A stretch of DNA of 64,000 bases from Dorea sp. D27 (GTDB lineage: Bacteria > Bacillota > Clostridia > Lachnospirales > Lachnospiraceae). The stretch is from positions 146,655-210,654 of the forward strand of contig NZ_KQ236745.1 of assembly GCF_001185345.1 (NCBI RefSeq), given 5' to 3'. Of this stretch, positions 32,906 through 41,313 are shown piece by piece; positions within the stretch are counted from its first letter, which is position 1; every line of letters starts with the position of its first letter. The notes under the pieces are model-generated. The model had not been told where the DNA came from and made no database searches. It was given only the letters and a program-made list of their open reading frames with translations. A program made the position numbers and the translations under genes.

Positions 32906-34423
32906 ATGAATGAAGAGAAAATAATTCTAAAGATGGAACATATAGAAAAATCCTTTTATGGCGTCAATGTATTAAAGGATGTAAGCCTGTTTTTAAAAGA
33001 AGGAGAAATCCAGGCACTGATGGGAGAAAATGGCGCGGGTAAATCTACACTAATGAAAATACTGGGCGGAATCTACTCGAAAGACAGCGGTACGATAGCG
33101 GTAAATGGAAGAGAGGTTGAGATCAAGACCCCTCTTGCGGCAAGGGAACTGAGGATATGCCTTGTCCACCAGGAGATATCACTCGTTCCACAGCTCAGCA
33201 TTGCGGACAACATTTTTCTGGGATCAGAATTGAAACGAGGGCTGCTTGAAGATAAAAGAGCAATGAAGGACAAAGCAAAAAAGGCAATCGAAACACTGGA
33301 ACTGAACGTACCCGCTACGACCAAAGTTTATAAATTAAGCGTGGCACAGCAGCAGCTGGTAGAGATTGCCAAGGCGCTTGTGTTTGACGCCAAAATTATT
33401 ATATTGGATGAACCGACTGCGGCTATATCTCAAAAAGAAGCAGAGAGCTTATTCAACTATCTGAAGAAATTAAAAGACAAGGGAATCTCGATTATATACA
33501 TCTCTCACAGGATGGAAGAAATATTCAAAGTATGTGACTCGATTACTGTCATGAGAGATGGCATCGTCGTAGCAAATAAAAGGACAGAAGAAACAGATAA
33601 AAGTGAAGTTATAGCGGCAATGGTCGGTAGAAGTATTACAGACTTTTTCGGGAACAACCATCCAAAGGGAACAGAGGATATACTTGAAGTGAAGGGGCTG
33701 AATAACAGATATCTGAACAATGTAAGCTTTACATTAAAGAAAGGTGAAATTCTGGGATTTGCCGGTCTGGTCGGCGCAGGGCGTACGGAGCTGGCGAGAG
33801 CTATATTCGGACTTGACAAGATTGAAAGCGGTGAAATATATCTGAATGGCGAAAGAATCAAATGCAGCAAGCCGTATGATGCGATGAAGTGCGGAATCGG
33901 GCTGATACCAGAAGATAGAAAACAGTCTGGACTTTTTCTGGAGAAGTCCATCTCATATAACTTGACGCTGCTCGTTTTAAAAAAATTTATAAGAGGAATA
34001 TTTGTGAATGACAAAAGGAGAAATGAAATTATAAAAGAGTATTCAGAAAAGCTGACGATTAAAATGGCTGGCATAGGGCAGCACTGCGCACAGTTATCCG
34101 GTGGCAACCAACAGAAGGTCGTCATCTCGAAGTGGCTTGCCTACGGGCCTAAGGTGCTGATTATGGATGAACCTACCAGAGGTGTTGATGTCGGTGCAAA
34201 AGCGGAAATCTATCATCTGATCAACAATCTCGCCAATGAAGGATACTCCATAATGATGATTTCTTCGGAACTCCCGGAAATAATTAATATGAGCAGCCGA
34301 ATTGTCGTAATGCATGAAGGAAGAATCACAGGCATCCTTGACGGAAAAGAGACTGAGTTTGTACAGGAAGAAATCATGAATTATGCAATTGGAGGTAAAG
34401 TTGATGAAAAGTACAAAAGTTAG
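32906..34423 (+). CDS. Ribose/galactose-type ABC importer ATPase (two ABC domains)
   Basis: 505 aa, the RbsA/MglA size. Domain 1: Walker A GENGAGKST (~38), signature replaced by LSVAQQQLVEIAKAL, Walker B ILDEPTAA. Domain 2: GLVGAGRTELA, a degenerate Walker A normal for this family, LSGGNQQKVVISKWL and LIMDEPTRGVDVGAK. It drives the RbsC-like permease, whose ATG lies inside this gene's end. A gap of 110 nt without a visible gene separates it from the binding protein. Confidence 0.93.
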   Translation: MNEEKIILKMEHIEKSFYGVNVLKDVSLFLKEGEIQALMGENGAGKSTLMKILGGIYSKDSGTIAVNGREVEIKTPLAARELRICLVHQEISLVPQLSIADNIFLGSELKRGLLEDKRAMKDKAKKAIETLELNVPATTKVYKLSVAQQQLVEIAKALVFDAKIIILDEPTAAISQKEAESLFNYLKKLKDKGISIIYISHRMEEIFKVCDSITVMRDGIVVANKRTEETDKSEVIAAMVGRSITDFFGNNHPKGTEDILEVKGLNNRYLNNVSFTLKKGEILGFAGLVGAGRTELARAIFGLDKIESGEIYLNGERIKCSKPYDAMKCGIGLIPEDRKQSGLFLEKSISYNLTLLVLKKFIRGIFVNDKRRNEIIKEYSEKLTIKMAGIGQHCAQLSGGNQQKVVISKWLAYGPKVLIMDEPTRGVDVGAKAEIYHLINNLANEGYSIMMISSELPEIINMSSRIVVMHEGRITGILDGKETEFVQEEIMNYAIGGKVDEKYKS

Positions 34424-35381
34424 AAATGAACATAAAATCGTAGAAATGCTGAAAGATTTTGTTAAGACAAACGGTGGAATCATGATAGCTCTGGCAGCCA
34501 TGTTTATCTTCCTGTCATTTGCCAATCAATACTTTTTTACTTCTAACAATATGGCTAATCTCTTTAATTATTTTACAACGAATTGTGTACTGGCCATGTG
34601 CATGATGTGCGTGCTCATCACGGGAGAGATCGACTTATCTATCAGCTCTTTCGTAGCCCTGAGCGGAATCGTGCTCTGTGTATTCCTGAACCGGGGGATG
34701 CCATTTGGAGTATCTTTATTACTGACCCTCCTGATTGGCGCGCTGGCCGGGGTTCTGACGGGGACGGTCATAGCATTTTCCGGCATGCCTTCTTTTATCG
34801 TGACACTGGCAATGCAAGGAGTTATTAGAGGCTCCGCATACATAATCAGCGCGGGTGAGAGGATTTCTTCTGCGGACGAATGGCTGTTTAATCTGACTAG
34901 CAACCGGTATATGGGAGTTCCACTGCCGACGATAATCATACTGGCGATAGCAGTTCTGCTAGGTCTTTTGCTATACCGTACTTCTTTTGGCAAGCATATG
35001 TATGCCGCCGGGGGCAACCGGGAAGCGGCAATATATTCAGGAATCAATGTTAAGAGAATAGTGATTGTGACGTTTGCCATATCTGGCGCGCTTGCATGCC
35101 TCGCGGGCTCTTTCGTGGCCTCGCGGGTGACTTCGGGACAGCCTTCGGCAGGCTCAGGTTATGAAGGGGACGCAGTTGCCGCGGCGGTGCTCGGAGGGAC
35201 TGCATTTACTGGGGGAAGAGGGACGGTTTCCGGTGTCATAATCGGGGCGCTGGTAATTGGTACCTTGACAAACGGGATGAACCTGCTGGAGATTAACGCA
35301 TATTGGCAGCAGATTTGCAAAGGCCTGATTATTATGCTGGCAGTTATGATAGATACTTTAAAACAAAGGCGCAGCAATTAA
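34404..35381 (+). CDS. Ribose-type ABC importer permease
   Basis: 325 aa. Starts at ATG 34404, 8 nt after GGAGG, overlapping the ATPase stop by 20 nt. About eight to ten membrane segments; the EAA-like coupling loop TSFGKHMYAAGGNREAAIYSGINVKR and LGGTAFTGGRGTVSGVIIGAL are typical of RbsC/AraH/XylH. It forms the channel of the importer. Ends 17 nt before the first TIM-barrel gene, so transport and the unknown enzymes are co-transcribed. Confidence 0.92.
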   Translation: MKSTKVRNEHKIVEMLKDFVKTNGGIMIALAAMFIFLSFANQYFFTSNNMANLFNYFTTNCVLAMCMMCVLITGEIDLSISSFVALSGIVLCVFLNRGMPFGVSLLLTLLIGALAGVLTGTVIAFSGMPSFIVTLAMQGVIRGSAYIISAGERISSADEWLFNLTSNRYMGVPLPTIIILAIAVLLGLLLYRTSFGKHMYAAGGNREAAIYSGINVKRIVIVTFAISGALACLAGSFVASRVTSGQPSAGSGYEGDAVAAAVLGGTAFTGGRGTVSGVIIGALVIGTLTNGMNLLEINAYWQQICKGLIIMLAVMIDTLKQRRSN

Positions 35382-35398
35382 CCGGAGGAGGAAATAGA

Positions 35399-36211
35399 AT
35401 GTTAGAACTATTAAAAACGAAAAGAATGCGGAATCAGTTCATATTAGGTGTTGGGGCGGGGATACCGCTCACCGCAAAAATAGCACATGATACAGGGGCA
35501 GACTTCATTGTCACCCACAAAGAGGAGATGTTCGGGGCAGACGGCAGGATGCCGGTAATTGCGCGTGCAGGCTACGGGGGGAATTGTAATGAAATTATTA
35601 TGGAGCAGGCCGACAGATATGTGGCGGCCGCAAACGGCACGCCGGTCTTTGCAGGCGTCGGACCTGCGGAACCTTATACGAATGTAGACCGTTTTACCGA
35701 AAAGCTTCTGGAAAAAGGAGTAACCGGTGTTACGAACTATCCTACCGCCGGAGGATGGGTGGGCTCCTATGGAAATGGCATTCAGATGGCAGGAGTCGGC
35801 TATTCCCTGGAAGTAGAATATCTCAGGAGATGGAGCAGAAGAGGAGCCGTAACTTTAGGGTACTGCTTTGAACCGGACCAAGTAAAACAGATGCTGGATG
35901 CAGGTGTGGATATATTGAGCCTTTATATACCAAGGACAGAGAATGAGTCCCACGGATGGGATGATGCACCATCGGAGGATAAAGCGGTAGAAGCAGCGAT
36001 AGAATTAGTTGAGACTGCCAGGAGAGAAGATAAAGACAGAATCATACTGTGCAGCGGCGCTACGATTCATGAGGTTTCAGATATACACAAATACCTTGAG
36101 GATATCAAGGCAGATGGATATATCAGCGACGAATCTGTAGAATGTGTAACAATAGACAGGTCGGTCTCGGAGACGGTAGCCAGATATAGAAGGCTGAACA
36201 CTTGCATGTAG
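35399..36211 (+). CDS. Tm-1-like TIM-barrel protein (PEP-hydrolase family), copy 1
   Basis: 270 aa. Start at 35399 after GGAGGAGG. The opening FILGVGAGIPLTAKIAHDTGADFIV, PVFAGVGPAEPYTNVDRFTEKL, GVTGVTNYPTAGGW and the run from TLGYCF to DAGVDILSLY match the TIM-barrel family Pfam calls PEP_hydrolase-like, which is also the C-terminal domain of the plant resistance protein Tm-1. The biochemical role of stand-alone members is unsettled. First of three tandem paralogues; it differs from copy 3 at the first loop (THKEEMFGADGRMP instead of SYCTGPVRMNG). Confidence 0.8.
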   Translation: MLELLKTKRMRNQFILGVGAGIPLTAKIAHDTGADFIVTHKEEMFGADGRMPVIARAGYGGNCNEIIMEQADRYVAAANGTPVFAGVGPAEPYTNVDRFTEKLLEKGVTGVTNYPTAGGWVGSYGNGIQMAGVGYSLEVEYLRRWSRRGAVTLGYCFEPDQVKQMLDAGVDILSLYIPRTENESHGWDDAPSEDKAVEAAIELVETARREDKDRIILCSGATIHEVSDIHKYLEDIKADGYISDESVECVTIDRSVSETVARYRRLNTCM

Positions 36212-36221
36212 GAGGAAGGAT

Positions 36222-37001
36222 ATGAAGAGATATTCTAGGAAAGAAATTATAGGGCGCTTATATCAAAGGATTGAAAAGCACGAACCGGTCATAGCATGCG
36301 GCGCCGGAACTGGATTGTATGCCAGGGCAGAAGAGAAAGAAGGGGTTGACATTATTCTGGCAGGGGCAAAGTCTCAAGCGTTGATCAACGGCCTTGCAGA
36401 GGAAGAGTGCATACTTCCTTACCATGATGTAAATGAGGTTGCCCGTGAATTGGCCAAGCATCTTCTTCCGGTTATAGAAAGGACACCTGTAATAACCGGC
36501 ATCGGGGCTTATAATCCTTACATAGATGCCGGCAGGATGATCCGCCATGTTAAAAATCTTGGATACAGTGGCGTGATCAACAGTCCTGGCAGCAGCGCGT
36601 ACGAAGCCCGGCTGAAACAAAGCTGCTTCCGAAAAGAAATAGAATTTATAACGAAAGCAAAGCAGGAAGATATGTTTACAATGGCAGTTGTGAAAACACC
36701 GGACGATATTACTGCTATGTACGATGCGGGGGCAGATGTCATCGTAATACAATGCCAGGAGACGGTAAAGGACCGTGGAGAATATATCAGGTATCAAAAG
36801 CTGCTCGCCGACAGCGTGTATGAGCTCAGCGAAAGTATTATTGTACTTGCAGATGTCGGATATCTGACCGAAACAGATGACCTACAGCGGCTGCTAACTG
36901 AGACGAAGGCTGCCGGGATAGTCAGTGAAGAGGCGGTTGGGAGTCTGGCAGTACAAAGAGATATGTCAAATACACTGAAAGAAATCATTAATTTTCTGTA
37001 G
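36222..37001 (+). CDS. Tm-1-like TIM-barrel protein, copy 2 (most divergent)
   Basis: 259 aa. Opening SRKEIIGRLYQRIEKHEPVIACGAGTGLYARAEEKEGVDIIL, then PVITGIGAYNPYIDAGRMIRHVKNLGYSGVINSPG and AMYDAGADVIVIQCQE. It keeps the GAGTGL loop but lacks the NFPT/NYPT-type motif (NSPG instead) and the glycine-rich segment that follows in copies 1 and 3. It may have a different substrate or be a structural partner. It lies 10 nt after copy 1 with AGGAGGAAGG. Confidence 0.75.
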   Translation: MKRYSRKEIIGRLYQRIEKHEPVIACGAGTGLYARAEEKEGVDIILAGAKSQALINGLAEEECILPYHDVNEVARELAKHLLPVIERTPVITGIGAYNPYIDAGRMIRHVKNLGYSGVINSPGSSAYEARLKQSCFRKEIEFITKAKQEDMFTMAVVKTPDDITAMYDAGADVIVIQCQETVKDRGEYIRYQKLLADSVYELSESIIVLADVGYLTETDDLQRLLTETKAAGIVSEEAVGSLAVQRDMSNTLKEIINFL

Positions 37002-37019
37002 AAAGTGAGGAGAGCATGG

Positions 37020-37853
37020 ATGGGCTGTAAATTTACAAGGCAGGAAGTATTAGACAGACTGAATAAAAAAAGGGCTGAAAAAAAGCCAATTATAATCGGG
37101 GCCGGAGGTGTCGGACTGATTGCCAAAGCGGCGGATAAAGCAGGAATAGATATAATAATGTCATACTGTACAGGGCCTGTCAGGATGAACGGCAATGCAG
37201 GACAGCTTGGCTATATGCAGTATGTTGACTGTAACGGGGTTTCTCTCGAAATGGGGAATAAGATAATCGACCGCGTAAGCGACACGCCTATGGTTGCAGG
37301 GATTGGAGCAGGCGACCCATACAGAGATATTGACCGCCTGATAGATGAACTGACAGGAATAGGATATTCAGGAATTACAAATGTGCCGACGCTGGGTGGA
37401 CACTCAGGAGCACTGCGCAAGAGTATGGAACGGGAAGGCATCGGCTTTAATGGCGAGGTAAAGCTCATCCGGAAATGCCACGATAAAAATATCTTTACCA
37501 TAGCCTATGCATTTGACGAAGAACAGGTGAAAAGCATGGTTCAGGCGGGAACTGATATCATATGCCCCCATGTAGGGGTTACAAGGGACAAGGCCTTTAA
37601 ATTCAATGTTCTTACGGTAGAGAAGGCGGCGGAGAAGATTAACCGTCTGTATGATGTGGCTGTCAAGGAGAACCCGGACGTGATTGTGGCGTGCCATGGC
37701 GGACCTTTTGCAGACCCGGAATCGGTGCAGAAAGGATTCAGGCTCACGAAAGCAGACGCGTTTGTCGGAGCATCCACGGTGGAGCGGATACCTACGGAAG
37801 AGGCGATATACGAAGTCGTACAGGAATTCAGATCACTGACACTTGGGAAATAG
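37020..37853 (+). CDS. Tm-1-like TIM-barrel protein, copy 3 (closest to family consensus)
   Basis: 277 aa from ATG 37020, with AGGAG 7 nt upstream; an in-frame GTG at 37005 is less likely. Motifs: IIIGAGGVGLIAKAADKAGIDIIM, SYCTGPVRMNGNAGQLGYMQYVDCN, VAGIGAGDPYRDIDRLIDELTGIGYSGITNVPT, IAYAFDEEQ, ADAFVGASTVERIPTE. This is the canonical pattern of the family, so it is likely the catalytic member. UPF0261 copy 1 follows 16 nt downstream. Confidence 0.85.
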   Translation: MGCKFTRQEVLDRLNKKRAEKKPIIIGAGGVGLIAKAADKAGIDIIMSYCTGPVRMNGNAGQLGYMQYVDCNGVSLEMGNKIIDRVSDTPMVAGIGAGDPYRDIDRLIDELTGIGYSGITNVPTLGGHSGALRKSMEREGIGFNGEVKLIRKCHDKNIFTIAYAFDEEQVKSMVQAGTDIICPHVGVTRDKAFKFNVLTVEKAAEKINRLYDVAVKENPDVIVACHGGPFADPESVQKGFRLTKADAFVGASTVERIPTEEAIYEVVQEFRSLTLGK

Positions 37854-37868
37854 CAGAGAGGGATACGA

Positions 37869-39086
37869 ATGAAAACGATAGCAGTTATCGGGGCATTTGA
37901 CACAAAAGGCAGGGAGTTTAGTTACCTGAGGGACAGAATCGAAGAGTATGGGGCGCATCCCCTTATGATAGATGTGGGGGTGCTGGGGGAACCGCAGTTC
38001 CGTCCGGACATAACGGCTGTAGAGATTGCGGATTTATCTGGTACAGGGCTTAGAAGACTCAGGGAACAACGGAACCGAAAAGCTGCAAATGATGCAATGA
38101 TTCGCGGCATTAAGGCCATGGTGGAAAAGCTGCATAGGGAGGGCAGGATCCAGGGGGCCGTTTCTATGGGGGGAGGGCAGGGCACGCACATAGCTGCGTC
38201 TGCCATGTCGGCCCTGCCGATTGGATTTCCGAAAGTAATCTTGTCAACAGTTGCGACTGTCGCACATGCGCAGTCTCATTTTGAAGACATAAATGATACG
38301 ATGGTGATGAATTCGCTGGTGGACATCCAGGGCCTCAACTACCTCCTAAGGAGCTCCATCAGAGAAACTGCGGCTGCTGTTGTCGGACTGGCCAGAAATG
38401 CTGAGATTTTATCCTTGCCGGCGGGAGCAGGAAAGCGCATCGCGATGTCCATGTTCGGAATCACTACGCCGTGTGTCAGCGGGATACAGGAGAAGCTGGA
38501 AAGGAACGGGTACGAAGCGCTTGTATTTCATACGACAGGAATGGGAGGCAGAATAATGGAAAAGGCGATACGTACCGGCCTTGTCGATGGAGTAATAGAT
38601 GTCACGCTGGGTGAGATAACCTCCGATGTTTTCGGAATTCCGGGAGGTGCAGGCGGGGACCGCCTCTGCACCGCAGGGAAAAAAGGGATTCCTCAGATTA
38701 TAGTTCCGGGTGCTGTGGACGTATTGAATTTCATGCCCCCTGAAACGATGCCGCCCGCATATGAAGGGCGAAAATATCTGATGCACAATACCGATTTAAA
38801 AGTAGTCAGGACAAACATAGAAGAAAATAAAATATTAGGAGAGGACATTGCAAGAAGATTGAACTACTCAACCGGAAAGACCGTTGTTATCATTCCTCTC
38901 AGAGGGGTGTCTGCAAATGATTGTGAAGGAAAAGAGTTCTATTCCCCGGAAGCAGATCGGGAATTATTTAAAACAATGAGGAAGAATCTGAAGCCGCAGA
39001 TTGAGGTAATCGAGCTGGACTACCACATCAATGCCCCGGAATTTGCTGACTATGCTGCACGTTTTATGATGGAGGAAATGCTATGA
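37869..39086 (+). CDS. Tm-1-like ATP-binding domain protein (UPF0261), copy 1
   Basis: 405 aa. Diagnostic stretches: IAVIGAFDTKGREFSYLRDRI at the start, VSMGGGQGTHIAASAMSALPIGFPKVI (~95), MFGITTPCVSGIQEKL (~200), GLVDGVIDVTLGEITSDVFG and PLRGVSANDCEGKEFYSPEAD near the end. In plants this is the N-terminal, nucleotide-binding half of Tm-1; bacterial function is unknown. It follows the three TIM-barrel genes, the other half of Tm-1. An 82-nt gap without a gene separates it from its paralogue. Confidence 0.88.
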   Translation: MKTIAVIGAFDTKGREFSYLRDRIEEYGAHPLMIDVGVLGEPQFRPDITAVEIADLSGTGLRRLREQRNRKAANDAMIRGIKAMVEKLHREGRIQGAVSMGGGQGTHIAASAMSALPIGFPKVILSTVATVAHAQSHFEDINDTMVMNSLVDIQGLNYLLRSSIRETAAAVVGLARNAEILSLPAGAGKRIAMSMFGITTPCVSGIQEKLERNGYEALVFHTTGMGGRIMEKAIRTGLVDGVIDVTLGEITSDVFGIPGGAGGDRLCTAGKKGIPQIIVPGAVDVLNFMPPETMPPAYEGRKYLMHNTDLKVVRTNIEENKILGEDIARRLNYSTGKTVVIIPLRGVSANDCEGKEFYSPEADRELFKTMRKNLKPQIEVIELDYHINAPEFADYAARFMMEEML

Positions 39087-39168
39087 GACGTTTTAGAGGG
39101 AATCGACTCTGTAGCAAAGGTGGGAACTCTGCACATTAGAATATAACAAGGGAAAGGAAGCGTAATAC

Positions 39169-40383
39169 ATGAAGACAGTTGCAGTTATCGGTGCACTCGA
39201 CACGAAGAGTGACGAGTTTCTATACTTAAAGACGAGAATCGAGCGGGAAGGCATAAAGACGCTTGTAGTAGACACCGGCATCCTCGGCAGTCCCGGCTTT
39301 TCCCCTGACATAAGCGCGGCGGCGGTCGCCCGGGAAGCAGGGGAGAATCTGGAGCAGATGCGCCGGGAGCATTCCAGGCAGAAATCCAACGATACCATGC
39401 TGAAGGGGGCGGCCCTCACCGTCCGCCGCCTGCATGAGGAGGGGAAAATTGATGGGGTGATAACGATGGGAGGAGGCCGCGGAACGATTGTCGGGGGTGA
39501 AGTGATGAGGAACCTGCCGGTCGGCTTTCCGAAAGTCATGGTGTCTACACAGGCTACCAATGGTTATGCGCAGCATATGTTCGAGGGAATCAACGACACC
39601 TTTGTCATCAATTCCCTCGTCGACATCTCCGGCCTGAACGACATACTGAAGATGGTCATGAATAAGGCTGCGGTTACGATAGCAGGCATGGTGAAGATGG
39701 AGCAGGCGCCACTTGAGAAGACGAGGCCGAGAATTGCCATGAGCATGCTCGGAATCACTACACCGTGCGTGTCGGCGGTACAGCGGCGGCTGGAGCAGGC
39801 CGGATTTGAGACGCTCGTATTCCACAGTAACGGTCTCGGCGGAACGTGTATGGAGAAGATGATACGGCAGGGCTGGATAGACGGGACCGCGGATATAACG
39901 ACTGCGGAGCTCACCCCCGGTGAACTTGGAGGCATCGGATATGCCGGGCCGGAGAGGCTCACCGGCGGAGCCGATATGGGTATTCCCCAGGTCGTCGTGC
40001 CGGGCGCAATGGATATCATCGACTTTGCGCCGCCGGAATCTGTGCCGGAGAAATATCTGGACCGGCGGTTCATCATGCATGTGACCAGCCTGAAAGTCGT
40101 TAGGACCTCAGTAAGCGAGAACCGCCACATGGGAAAGCTCATGGCTGGGAAGCTGAACCAGTCCAAAGGCAAGGCCGTCGTGGCGTTTCCCCTCAGAGGA
40201 CTGTCCGCCAATGACTGCGAAGGGACCCCATTCTATGACAGGGAGGCGGATATGGCGCTGCTTGAGGCGCTGGAAGAAAACTTAAGAAATGATATACCGA
40301 TATATAAATATGACTGCCATATCAATGACGAGGCATTCGCAGACGCGGTCGCCGGACTTGTACAGAAAGTAATGATATCGTAA
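39169..40383 (+). CDS. Tm-1-like ATP-binding domain protein (UPF0261), copy 2
   Basis: 404 aa, clearly paralogous to the preceding gene: VAVIGALDTKSDEFLYLKTRI, TMGGGRGTIVGGEVMRNLPVGFPKVM, MLGITTPCVSAVQRRL, ELTPGELGGIGYAGPERLTGG, PLRGLSANDCEGTPFYDREAD. Its codon use is more GC-rich than copy 1. It has its own spaced ribosome site (GGAAAGGAAGC). Two copies with different base composition suggest separate acquisition or different substrates instead of a recent duplication. Confidence 0.88.
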   Translation: MKTVAVIGALDTKSDEFLYLKTRIEREGIKTLVVDTGILGSPGFSPDISAAAVAREAGENLEQMRREHSRQKSNDTMLKGAALTVRRLHEEGKIDGVITMGGGRGTIVGGEVMRNLPVGFPKVMVSTQATNGYAQHMFEGINDTFVINSLVDISGLNDILKMVMNKAAVTIAGMVKMEQAPLEKTRPRIAMSMLGITTPCVSAVQRRLEQAGFETLVFHSNGLGGTCMEKMIRQGWIDGTADITTAELTPGELGGIGYAGPERLTGGADMGIPQVVVPGAMDIIDFAPPESVPEKYLDRRFIMHVTSLKVVRTSVSENRHMGKLMAGKLNQSKGKAVVAFPLRGLSANDCEGTPFYDREADMALLEALEENLRNDIPIYKYDCHINDEAFADAVAGLVQKVMIS

Positions 40384-40451
40384 ACATATGGAAATTACTG
40401 GAAAATTGTTGTAAGATGGATACAGAAGATGAACAGGTCGGGGAGAACGGT

Positions 40452-41201
40452 ATGGCAAATAAAAAGAGAAGTCAGTCTCTGTATTTTAAGATAAAAGACG
40501 ATTTGAAGGAACAGATTATTTCCAGGCAGCTCAAGGCAGACGACCGTATCATGTCGGAGGCTGAAATATGTGAGCACTATGATGTGAGCAGGATAACGGC
40601 GAAGCGGGCGCTGGACGAGCTGATGTGGGAAGGGTATATTACGAGAAAGCCGGGCAAAGGCAGCTTCGTGACCTACCACGCAATCGAGCACCTGCTGAAC
40701 GGCTTTTACAGCATCAGCGAGGAAATTCGCAAAAATGGCCTGGTGCCGTCTACGAGGCTGCTGGAGTTCCGGGAACTTGAAGTGGCCGATACGGTCGTTT
40801 CGGAAACGCTGAAGGCTAAGCTCGTTCTGGAAGGTGCAGATCAAGTATACTATATCAGAAGGCTCCGGCTGGCCAGTGACGAGATTATAGCGCTGGAGAC
40901 ATCATACGTGCCAAAGCGGCAGTTCCCGGGGCTGGCTGAGCAGGATTTCCAGAGGGGCGCCGCGCTGTATGCGGTGTTCCAGGCCAGATATGGATGCGAG
41001 CCGGACAGAAGCCAGGAACTGTTTTCCGCCCACACGGTGAGCAAGAAGGAAGCGGAGGCGCTCGGTGTCCGGCCGGAATCTGCCGCGCTCAAGGTCGTGA
41101 GAATCTCTTACGCAGGGGAAAGGCCGGTGGAATATACGGAACGGCTCTTCCGGGGGGATGCATATACATATAAGTTGGAACTGAGAAAGCATGGAAAATA
41201 A
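40452..41201 (+). CDS. GntR family regulator with UTRA domain (second copy)
   Basis: 249 aa from ATG 40452 (GGGGAG 6 nt upstream); an ATG 36 nt earlier lacks a good ribosome site. Winged helix DDRIMSEAEICEHYDVSRITAKRALDELMWEGYI, GKGSFV joint, UTRA with YYIRRLRLASDEIIALETSYVP. Nearly the same HTH recognition segment as the GntR at 28173, so both may bind similar operators; the effector domains diverge more. Closes the operon, before a terminator. Confidence 0.88.
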   Translation: MANKKRSQSLYFKIKDDLKEQIISRQLKADDRIMSEAEICEHYDVSRITAKRALDELMWEGYITRKPGKGSFVTYHAIEHLLNGFYSISEEIRKNGLVPSTRLLEFRELEVADTVVSETLKAKLVLEGADQVYYIRRLRLASDEIIALETSYVPKRQFPGLAEQDFQRGAALYAVFQARYGCEPDRSQELFSAHTVSKKEAEALGVRPESAALKVVRISYAGERPVEYTERLFRGDAYTYKLELRKHGK

Positions 41202-41229
41202 AAGGCGATAATGAACCGCCGGCGTGTGA

Positions 41230-41267
41230 GGCAGAGGAAGGGGCAGACAGCCCCTCCGCTGCCTTTT
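41230..41267 (+). terminator. Rho-independent terminator after the second GntR gene
   Basis: GGCAG..GGGGC (41230-41244), loop AGACA, GCCCC..CTGCC (41250-41263), then TTTTCTT. The stem has small internal mismatches. Confidence 0.75.
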
Positions 41268-41313
41268 CTTATCTGGAAGCACGCGGAAGGGTCCTGAATG
41301 GGAGGAAGATACG

